This document shows, one piece after another, positions 4,667-10,587 of a DNA stretch of 13,812 bases; position 1 is the stretch's first letter; each line of letters starts with the position of its first letter. The stretch is from positions 1 through 13,812 of the forward strand of contig JBPYEZ010000023.1 in the NCBI GenBank assembly GCA_051984395.1. Reading direction: 5' to 3'. A model generated the notes under the pieces. It ran no database searches and was not told where the DNA came from. It worked only from the letters and a program-made list of their open reading frames with translations. The translations under genes and the position numbers were made by a program. This stretch comes from AC-9 sp051984395. GTDB lineage: Bacteria > Actinomycetota > Acidimicrobiia > Acidimicrobiales > AC-9.

Positions 4667-6478
4667 GTGGCGCTGCCCATCGAGGGCTACGGGGTCATCG
4701 GCGACACCCACACCGCCGCCCTGGTCGGACGGGACGGCTCGATCGACTGGCTGTGCGTTCCCCGGTTCGACTCCGCCGCCTGCTTCGCCGCCCTGCTGGG
4801 GGACGAAAGCAACGGCCGTTGGAAGCTGGCACCCGCCGCCCCGGTGCGGGCCACGCGCCGTTGCTACTGCGGTGATTCGCTGGTGCTGGAGACCGAGCTC
4901 GAGACCGACGACGGCATCGTCAGGCTGACCGACTGGATGCCCGTCAGCGGCGGGGACCCGGAGGTGCGTCGCCTGGTCGAGGGGGTCCGAGGCCAGGTGC
5001 GCATGCACATGGAGCTCGTGATCCGCTTCGACTACGGGTCGGTGGTGCCCTGGGTCCAGGATCTCGACGGCGTCATTGCGGCGATGGGCGGGCCCGATGC
5101 GCTCTTCCTGTGGTCGCCGGTGCGCACACACGGCGAGCGCCTCACCACGGTGGCCGACTTCACGGTGGCCGAGGGCGAACGTCTCCCGTTCGTGCTCGCC
5201 TGGCGACCCTCCCACCTGGAGCCGCCGGCGGCCCCGGCCGAACCGATCAGCTTCGAAGAGACCAGACAGTGGTGGGAGGAGTGGGCCGGGCGCTGCACCT
5301 ACAGCGGGCCGTGGCGCGAGGCGGTGGTGCGCTCGCTGCTCACCCTCAAGGCGCTGACCTACGCCCCCACCGGAGGCATCGTCGCCGCCGTGACGACGTC
5401 GCTGCCCGAGGAGCTGGGCGGGGTGCGCAACTGGGACTACCGGTTCTGCTGGCTGCGGGACGCCACCCTGACGCTGTACTCGCTCGTGGCCATGGGCTAC
5501 GGGCACGAGGCGGTGTCGTGGTGGTACTGGCTCATGCGGGCGGCCGCCGGCGACCCGGCCCAGGTCCAGATCATGTACGGCCCGGCGGGAGAGCGACGGC
5601 TCACCGAGCTCGAGCTTCCCTGGCTGCCGGGCTATCAGGGATCGGCGCCCGTGCGGGTCGGCAACGCCGCCTCCGACCAGTACCAGCTCGACGTCTACGG
5701 GGAGATCGCCGACGCCATGTACCTGGCCATGGAGGCCGGCTTCGACGACGAGGGGCCGGGCTGGGCCGAGGCGATGGAGGTGCTCGACTTCCTGGAGCGC
5801 GCGTGGCGCGAGCCCGACGAGGGGATCTGGGAGATACGCGGTCCGCGACGCCACTTCACCCACTCCAAGGTCATGGCCTGGGTGGCCATGGATCGGGTGG
5901 TGAAGCTCGTCGAGCAGTTCGGCACGACCGGCCCCGTCGACCGCTGGCGCGAGGTGCGCGACGAGATCCGCACCGAGATCCTGGCCAAGGGTTGGAACGC
6001 CGACCGATCGGCCTTCACCCAGTCCTACGGCTCCGACCGCCTCGACGCCAGCGTGCTGCTGATGCCGGCGGTGGGATTCCTCCCCGCCACCGACGAGCGC
6101 ATGCGGGCGACGGTCGACACGATCCAGCGGGAGCTGTGCCACGACGGTCTGGTGCTGCGCTACCAGACCGGCGGCGGCAATGTGGACGGGCTGCCCGGGA
6201 GCGAGGGCGTCTTCCTGGCGTGCTCGTTCTGGCTGGTGGACGACCTCGCCCTCATGGGTCGCACGGCGGAGGCCCGGTCGCTGTTCGAGCGCCTGCTCGG
6301 TCTGCGCAACGATGTCGGCCTGCTGTCGGAGGAGTACGCCCCCGAGACGGGGAGACAACTGGGCAACTTCCCCCAGGCCTTCTCCCACGTGGCTCTCGTG
6401 AACTCGGCGCGTGTCCTGGCGACGTGTGAGGCGGCGGAGAGCGCCGGCGGCTCGCTACGAGCTCCCGACGCCCCGTAG
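4667..6478 (+). CDS. Glycoside hydrolase family 15 protein (trehalase/glucoamylase type)
   Basis: 603 residues, full length for bacterial GH15. The N-terminal beta-sandwich opens with the family signature IEGYGVIGDTHTAALVGRDG and IDWLCVPRFDS. The (alpha/alpha)6 barrel follows from about residue 215, with RNWDYRFCWLRDA (254-266). The general acid is expected at E389 (GIWEIRG) and the general base at E555/E556 (LLSEEY), followed by the family end motif GRQLGNFPQAFSH. These enzymes hydrolyse terminal alpha-glucosidic bonds with inversion; mycobacterial relatives with the same N-terminal signature act on trehalose, so a cytosolic trehalase is the leading guess, with glucoamylase or isomaltose-type activity as alternatives. 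No signal peptide. GTG 4667 follows a strong ribosome binding site. The 3' end overlaps the convergent TetR gene by 24 bp. Confidence 0.93.
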   Translation: MALPIEGYGVIGDTHTAALVGRDGSIDWLCVPRFDSAACFAALLGDESNGRWKLAPAAPVRATRRCYCGDSLVLETELETDDGIVRLTDWMPVSGGDPEVRRLVEGVRGQVRMHMELVIRFDYGSVVPWVQDLDGVIAAMGGPDALFLWSPVRTHGERLTTVADFTVAEGERLPFVLAWRPSHLEPPAAPAEPISFEETRQWWEEWAGRCTYSGPWREAVVRSLLTLKALTYAPTGGIVAAVTTSLPEELGGVRNWDYRFCWLRDATLTLYSLVAMGYGHEAVSWWYWLMRAAAGDPAQVQIMYGPAGERRLTELELPWLPGYQGSAPVRVGNAASDQYQLDVYGEIADAMYLAMEAGFDDEGPGWAEAMEVLDFLERAWREPDEGIWEIRGPRRHFTHSKVMAWVAMDRVVKLVEQFGTTGPVDRWREVRDEIRTEILAKGWNADRSAFTQSYGSDRLDASVLLMPAVGFLPATDERMRATVDTIQRELCHDGLVLRYQTGGGNVDGLPGSEGVFLACSFWLVDDLALMGRTAEARSLFERLLGLRNDVGLLSEEYAPETGRQLGNFPQAFSHVALVNSARVLATCEAAESAGGSLRAPDAP

Positions 6479-7189
6479 CCCGGCCCAGGCCAGCTCGGCG
6501 ATGCGGTGAGCCAGCTCGTCGGGATCGATGTCGATCTCCTTGCGGTCGGCACCATCGGTCGTGACGGCTCCGTCACGGCGGCCGTCGCGCGCAGCGAGGG
6601 ATCGACGGCTGACCACGTGGCTGCTGGCACCTTCGGCCATCCCGACCACCGCGTAGGCGAGCAACCGACGGTGCGCGTTGTCGATGTCGGCGTCGATCCG
6701 GTCGGCGACGGCCTCGGCGATCGAGTCCTCGACACGGCGGACGGCGGCGCTGAACTCCTCGTCGCGCCGGGCGAGACTGCCGAAGAGCAGGCGGAAGGCG
6801 TTCTCGTGTACCGCGACGAAACGGAAATACGCGGCGAACCCGGCCTCGACCTGTTGGCGCGGCCCGGTCGCGGTCGCCGTGGCCTTGGTGATGGCTTCCA
6901 TCAGCCTGGCCCCCACGTCGTCGAGCAGCTCGAGGTAGAGGGCCCGCTTCGACCGAAAATGCTGATAAAGCACGGGTTTGGTGACGCCGGCGCCCTCGGC
7001 GATGTCGTCCATCGACGTGACGTGGAAGCCGTTGGCGGCGAAGGTCTCGAGGGCTACGTCGAGCAGCTGGCGACGGCGCTCCGGGGCCGGCAGCCGGGGA
7101 CCGGGAGTACGAGCGGGATCGACGCGATTGGCCGGAAGGCCGGCTCCCCCGGTGGGCAGACGCCCACGAGAACGGTCAAAAGCGTCCAT
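6455..7189 (-). CDS. TetR/AcrR-family transcriptional regulator with N-terminal extension
   Basis: 244 residues. A Pro/Arg-rich extension of about 36 residues precedes the DNA-binding domain: helix ERRRQLLDVALETFAANGF (37-55), then HTH TSMDDIAEGAGVTKPVLYQHF (58-78) and RSKRALY. The C-terminal half includes FRFVAVHENAFRLLFGS and an acidic EIDIDPDELAHRIAELAW end. It is expected to be a dimeric ligand-responsive repressor. The ATG at 7189 is supported by TACCGT ending exactly 7 nt upstream, suggesting a leaderless message, and that -10 sits inside a 20-bp imperfect palindrome, so self-repression is plausible. It lies next to the alcohol dehydrogenase gene on the same strand, 282 bp apart, whose leader shares the octamer GGTGACAC with the palindrome; the dehydrogenase may be its target (inference). 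Confidence 0.92.
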   Translation of the reverse strand: MDAFDRSRGRLPTGGAGLPANRVDPARTPGPRLPAPERRRQLLDVALETFAANGFHVTSMDDIAEGAGVTKPVLYQHFRSKRALYLELLDDVGARLMEAITKATATATGPRQQVEAGFAAYFRFVAVHENAFRLLFGSLARRDEEFSAAVRRVEDSIAEAVADRIDADIDNAHRRLLAYAVVGMAEGASSHVVSRRSLAARDGRRDGAVTTDGADRKEIDIDPDELAHRIAELAWAGLRGVGSS

Positions 7190-7191
7190 CC

Positions 7192-7211
7192 GTCACACGG
7201 TAACGGGTGAC
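7192..7211. promoter_or_regulatory. 20-bp imperfect palindrome covering the TetR -10 element, autoregulation operator candidate
   Basis: GTCACACGGTAACGGGTGAC has 8 of 10 base pairs matched, with perfect outer arms GTCAC/GTGAC. The minus-strand -10 TACCGT (7202 down to 7197) lies in its centre and the TetR start codon begins 3 bp outside the palindrome. A bound dimer would block polymerase directly. Confidence 0.6.
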
Positions 7212-7213
7212 AC

Positions 7214-7446
7214 TGGCCACAGGCGCTCTGGTCAGGCAGGAACCCACCTGGGAGCGCCGAATCATCCAGGTCATGCGCCCTCCGCAGGCGACGCCGTCAT
7301 CCGTGTCGCGGCGCCCTCCTGAGCCCCTCCGGCCTCCTCCGGCCGCCAACGCCGGCATCACCCTGTTGATGGTCCAGGCTCGGCGGCGGCGGTTCCGGCG
7401 GGTGTTCCCACCGCGGCGATAGCCGACGTACCGGCGCCCCCGCCCT
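7214..7446. other. Intergenic stretch with no supported gene
   Basis: Between the TetR operator and the duplicated 3' end of the alcohol dehydrogenase I see only low-complexity GC-rich DNA, including a tandem CTCCGGCC near 7327-7344. A 71-codon plus-strand frame (7207-7422) has an Arg/Pro-rich translation and no ribosome binding site, so I do not call it. Confidence 0.5.
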
Positions 7447-7487
7447 CGTCAGCACTGGACGACCCAGCGCGTCAGTACTGGATGACC
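7447..7487. repeat. Short direct duplication of the alcohol dehydrogenase 3' end
   Basis: CGTCAGCACTGGACGACC (7447-7464) and CGTCAGTACTGGATGACC (7470-7487) match at 16 of 18 positions with a 23-bp period. The second copy contains the real stop and last codons (VIQY-stop) of the minus-strand dehydrogenase. The first would read VVQC-stop, just beyond the gene. Confidence 0.6.
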
Positions 7488-8578
7488 GAGCGGGCCACCT
7501 CGCCCGTCTTCATGGCGTCGAAGGCCTCGTTCACCTCTTCGAGCGTGATGGTGCGGGAGACGAGTTCGTCCAGCTTGAGCTGACCCTTCTTGTAGAGGTC
7601 GATCAGCTTGGGGACGTCACGCTGCACGTCGGACGACCCGTACCAGCAGCCCTTGATCGTCTTCTCCTGGAGCACGACGCCGAAGAAGGCGGGCAGGTTG
7701 ATCATGGCGTCCATCTTGGGCACGCCCACGAGGATGGCCTGTCCGCCCCGTCGCGTCATGGTGATGGTCTGGTCGATCGTCTTCTCCAGGCCGATCACCT
7801 CGAAGGCGACGTCCGCTCCCCGCTGCGAGGTCATCTCCATCACCTGGCTCACCGGGTCGCCCTGGCTGGCGTTGACCGTCGCCGTGGCCCCGAACTGCTT
7901 GGCCATCGACAGCTTGGTCTCGTTCATGTCGATGGCGATGATCTCCGCCGCCCCGGCGATGCGGGCGCCCTGGATCACGTTGAGGCCGACGCCTCCACAG
8001 CCGACCACGGCGACGGTGTCGCCGGAGTGGATGTCGGCGGTGTTGAGGGCCGCCCCCGCGCCGGTGAGCACGCCGCATCCGATGAGGGCGCCCAGCTTGA
8101 GATCAAAGTCGGCGGGGATCTTGACGGCGCCGACCTCCGGTACCACCGTCACCTCCGAGAACGTGCCCGACGCGGCCATCTGCGGCAGGGGCGCGCCCTG
8201 CGAGGTCATCCGGGGGGTCCCGTCGAGCAGCCCACCGGTCATGAGCGCCGTGCTGGCGCCCTCGCAGAGCTGAGGCTGGCCCCGCTTGCAGAAGAAGCAG
8301 ACCCCGCACTGCGGCACCCACGAGATGACCACGTGGTCGCCGGGTGCGAGCTTGGTCACCCCGGCACCGACCTCCTCGATGATCCCGGCGCCCTCGTGCC
8401 CGAGGACCATCGGCGCGGGGGCTGCCATCGTCCCGTTCTGCATCGACAGGTCGGAGTGGCAGACACCCGAGGCCGCCATGCGCACCTTGACCTCGCCAGC
8501 GTGGGGCGCCTCGGTCTCGACGTCGTCGCGGATCTCGAGCGGCTGGTCGATGCCGATCAGGACTGCGGCCTTGCCCAT
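7472..8578 (-). CDS. Zinc-dependent alcohol dehydrogenase (MDR superfamily)
   Basis: 368 residues from ATG 8578, chosen because GGGAGG lies about 6 nt upstream and MGKAAVLIG is the usual family start; an upstream in-frame start at 8635 adds 19 poor residues. Catalytic zinc ligands: C40 (GVCHSD), H61-E62 (GHEGAG) and C168 (IGCGV). Structural zinc: C91, C94, C97 and C105. Rossmann motif GCGGVG (193-198), with D217 after the second strand favouring NAD(H). The enzyme would interconvert an alcohol and an aldehyde or ketone in the cytosol; the exact substrate is not readable. It resembles the long-chain class III/AdhD-like branch common in Actinobacteria. The TetR gene lies downstream on the same strand and the glycosyltransferase ends 94 bp upstream of its start. 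Confidence 0.93.
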   Translation of the reverse strand: MGKAAVLIGIDQPLEIRDDVETEAPHAGEVKVRMAASGVCHSDLSMQNGTMAAPAPMVLGHEGAGIIEEVGAGVTKLAPGDHVVISWVPQCGVCFFCKRGQPQLCEGASTALMTGGLLDGTPRMTSQGAPLPQMAASGTFSEVTVVPEVGAVKIPADFDLKLGALIGCGVLTGAGAALNTADIHSGDTVAVVGCGGVGLNVIQGARIAGAAEIIAIDMNETKLSMAKQFGATATVNASQGDPVSQVMEMTSQRGADVAFEVIGLEKTIDQTITMTRRGGQAILVGVPKMDAMINLPAFFGVVLQEKTIKGCWYGSSDVQRDVPKLIDLYKKGQLKLDELVSRTITLEEVNEAFDAMKTGEVARSVIQY

Positions 8579-8605
8579 CGTGCCTCCCTGTGTCACCTGT
8601 CTTCT

Positions 8606-8623
8606 GAAACAGATTCTCGTTTC
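8606..8623. promoter_or_regulatory. Inverted repeat GAAAC-N8-GTTTC upstream of the alcohol dehydrogenase
   Basis: Perfect 5-bp arms (8606-8610 and 8619-8623) lie 28-45 bp before the minus-strand start at 8578, where a promoter is expected. A separate octamer GTGTCACC (8590-8597) lies closer to the start and also occurs in the TetR palindrome region. Either could be a regulator half-site; evidence is limited. Confidence 0.35.
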
Positions 8624-8672
8624 GCATCGTTCCACACCAACGGGAGCCGGCGAAACCCGGCGAAAGCCGTCC

Positions 8673-9731
8673 CTACCATCGGCCCCAGCCGGCCGACTCG
8701 AGGAGCCTGGCCAGCCTGCCCGGCAGGTCGGCCAGGGCGAAGTGCCGCCGGGCCACCCGGGCGTTGTGCTCCAGCACCGACTGGTCGGGTTGGTCCAGCC
8801 AGCGGGCCAGCGGGGCCGGGTCGTCGGCCCGCAGCCAGCGAAAGCCGAACCCGGCCAGCTCCGCCGCTACCGGATAGTCGCCGACGGCGAGGGCCCGATG
8901 ATGGATCGCCGACTCGACCGTTGGATTGCCGAACCCCTCCCAGGCGGAGGGGAACACGACCGCGTCGCACGCCGCGTAGGCCCCGGCCATCCCGGCATCA
9001 GGCCCGTGTGGCCCGGGCCCGTGGATGACGGGCACGACGGCTTCGTCGAGGACGCGCGCCAGCTCGGGTCCATAGCCCTCCTCCGCCGGACCCAGGAGCC
9101 AGTACACGGCGCCCACGGACTCGGCCAGGGCCACGCCGGCGGGCACGTTCTTTCGGGCGATGGCTCTGGTGGGCTGGAGCAGGAGGCGGGCCTGGTCGTC
9201 CAGGCCCATGGCCCGGCGGGTGGCGGAGCGGCGGTCGGGCGCCGTGGTGGGGTCGAACGCACCGGTGTCGAAGGCGTTGCGGATCGTCACCGCGTCGATG
9301 GCCCGCTCGGCCAGCTGGCGGCGGCTCAGGTCGTTGATCGTCACGTGTCGCCAGCACGGGTCGGTCGGAGGCGGACCGTGGTGGGCGAAGCGGGAGCGCT
9401 GCCAGGGCAGGTCGTGATGGCGGAGGACGACGGGCCGCCCGGCCACGACCTTGGCCACCACCGACGCGGCCCCGGGATTGAGCGGGAGCGAGAGGAGGTT
9501 CTCGACCACGACCAGGTCGGCGGGAGCCACCGCGTCGGCCATCTCCGCGGCCGTGGGTGGTTGGGGAGCGCCCATGGCCAGGCCGGGCAGGAGCCGATCG
9601 ACGGGCCCCTCGCCTGCCACCGTCCGCACGGCGAAGCCGAGCTCGCCGAGCGCCCAGGCCCACTTGGCCGCCTCCACGCCGACACCGTCAGCGCCCATGA
9701 GCCGGAAGGACACGATCGCTGCGGTGGGCAC
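8673..9731 (-). CDS. GT-B fold glycosyltransferase (GT4-like)
   Basis: 352 residues. The N-terminal half begins AAIVSFRLMGADGVGVEAAKW, the acceptor-side Rossmann start of GT-B enzymes, and carries HHDLPW (105-110). The C-terminal nucleotide-sugar domain starts near residue 181, with the phosphate-contact segment RAIARKN (189-195) and the donor-site motif SAWEGFGNPTVE, giving the family ExxxxxxxE pair E265 and E273. It is expected to be a retaining cytosolic transferase for glycans or glycolipids; donor and acceptor are unknown. The start is a GTG at 9731 with AGGAG about 12 nt upstream, a rather long spacing. It is divergent from the enoyl-CoA hydratase-like gene, with promoters that appear to overlap. 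A GDP-mannose dehydratase lies 2.5 kb away on the other strand, a loose hint at envelope polysaccharide synthesis. Confidence 0.82.
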   Translation of the reverse strand: MPTAAIVSFRLMGADGVGVEAAKWAWALGELGFAVRTVAGEGPVDRLLPGLAMGAPQPPTAAEMADAVAPADLVVVENLLSLPLNPGAASVVAKVVAGRPVVLRHHDLPWQRSRFAHHGPPPTDPCWRHVTINDLSRRQLAERAIDAVTIRNAFDTGAFDPTTAPDRRSATRRAMGLDDQARLLLQPTRAIARKNVPAGVALAESVGAVYWLLGPAEEGYGPELARVLDEAVVPVIHGPGPHGPDAGMAGAYAACDAVVFPSAWEGFGNPTVESAIHHRALAVGDYPVAAELAGFGFRWLRADDPAPLARWLDQPDQSVLEHNARVARRHFALADLPGRLARLLESAGWGRW

Positions 9732-9761
9732 GGCGGGAGGCTCTCCTGGGAACCCGCGGGG

Positions 9762-9791
9762 GTGACCCCGGCGGTCGCTTCACGCTACCGT
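9762..9791 (+). promoter_or_regulatory. Promoter GTGACC-N18-TACCGT, leaderless, for the hydratase-carboxylase operon
   Basis: GTGACC (9762-9767) and TACCGT (9786-9791) are spaced by 18 bp, as in the 2346-2375 promoter. The -10 ends 7 nt before GTG 9799, and no ribosome binding site is present, so transcription probably starts at the start codon. Confidence 0.6.
9782..9787 (-). promoter_or_regulatory. Minus-strand -10 candidate TAGCGT for the glycosyltransferase, overlapping the plus-strand -10
   Basis: Read on the minus strand, positions 9787 to 9782 give TAGCGT; its TA is the same base pair step as the TA of the plus-strand TACCGT. The implied glycosyltransferase leader is about 44 nt. Confidence 0.4.
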
Positions 9792-9798
9792 CCTGGCC

Positions 9799-10581
9799 GT
9801 GGCCGACGAGCTCCTCTATTCGCAGGCGGACGGGGTGGCGCGCCTGACGATCAACCGACCGGAGCGGCGCAACGCCATCTCCTGGGGCGTGATCTCGGGC
9901 ATGCGGACAGCCCTGGCCCAGGCCAAGGACGATCCCGATGTGCGGGTCGTCGTGCTGACGGGAGCGGGTGAGAAGGCCTTCTGCGCCGGCGCCGACCTGG
10001 GCGGCATGGCCGACGGCGACGACGGCTTCCTCGCCCAGCACGACGGACGGGGCGAGATGGCCCGGCTGTTCGACGACCTGTGGCAGCTGGGCAAGCCCAC
10101 CATCGCCCGGGTTCGGGGCTACGCCCTCGCCGGCGGCTTCGGGCTGGCCCTGGCCTGTGACTTCGTCGTCGCCGCCGAGGACGCCCGCTTCGGCACCCCC
10201 GAGATCGACGTGGGACTGTGGCCGTACATGATCACCGTTCCCCTCGTCCGCTCGATGGCCCCCAAGAAGGCACTCGAGCTCATGTTGACCGGCCGTCGGG
10301 TCGGGGCGGAGGAGGCGGACCGACTGGGCTTCGTCACGTCGGTCGTCCCCGTGGACGGTCTGGACCACGCCGTCGACGAGCTGGCGGGCACCCTGGCGGC
10401 CAAGCCGCCGTCGGTGGTGAAGCTGGGCCGCGACTCGTTCTACGCCACGTGGGACCTGGCCGCCGCCGACGCGCTCCGCTACCTCCACCCCATGCTGACG
10501 ATCACGACGATGACCGATGACGCGCGCGAGGGAATCGCCGCCTTCGCCGAGAAGCGGCCCCCTCGCTGGAGCGGGAGGTAA
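9799..10581 (+). CDS. Enoyl-CoA hydratase/isomerase (crotonase) family protein
   Basis: 260 residues, standard for the family. The CoA and oxyanion-hole segments are clear: AFCAGADLGGM (60-70) and GYALAGGFGLALACD (107-121). The second catalytic Glu is present (E135 in FGTPEIDVG), but the first one (E144 in rat mitochondrial hydratase) aligns with G115. A plain syn-hydration mechanism with two Glu is therefore not supported. Glycine at this point also occurs, from memory, in some methylglutaconyl-CoA hydratase-type enzymes linked to leucine or terpenoid breakdown; an isomerase or another crotonase reaction is equally possible. The start is GTG 9799 behind a leaderless promoter. The carboxylase subunit gene follows 6 bp after the stop and its ribosome binding site overlaps this gene's end, so translation is likely coupled. 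Confidence 0.9.
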   Translation: MADELLYSQADGVARLTINRPERRNAISWGVISGMRTALAQAKDDPDVRVVVLTGAGEKAFCAGADLGGMADGDDGFLAQHDGRGEMARLFDDLWQLGKPTIARVRGYALAGGFGLALACDFVVAAEDARFGTPEIDVGLWPYMITVPLVRSMAPKKALELMLTGRRVGAEEADRLGFVTSVVPVDGLDHAVDELAGTLAAKPPSVVKLGRDSFYATWDLAAADALRYLHPMLTITTMTDDAREGIAAFAEKRPPRWSGR

Positions 10582-10587
10582 CGGCGA

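Noticed and set aside
4604..6388. 594-codon minus-strand frame opposite the GH15 gene
   Set aside because: Antisense of a complete GH15 enzyme with its catalytic motifs; no protein-like domain in the translation.
7327..7344. Tandem CTCCGGCC pair in the intergenic region
   Set aside because: Two copies of a short GC word in low-complexity DNA, with no hairpin or promoter relation.
7207..7422. 71-codon plus-strand frame in the TetR-alcohol dehydrogenase gap
   Set aside because: GTG start inside the TetR operator, no ribosome binding site, and an Arg/Pro-rich translation typical of non-coding GC-rich DNA.
8579..8635. Upstream ATG for the alcohol dehydrogenase (19 extra residues)
   Set aside because: The extension has no family similarity and would cover the likely promoter; ATG 8578 has a strong GGGAGG site.
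9738..9748. Possible GGAG-AGC-CTCC hairpin hiding the glycosyltransferase ribosome binding site
   Set aside because: Only 4 bp of stem with a 3-nt loop; too weak to claim translational control.
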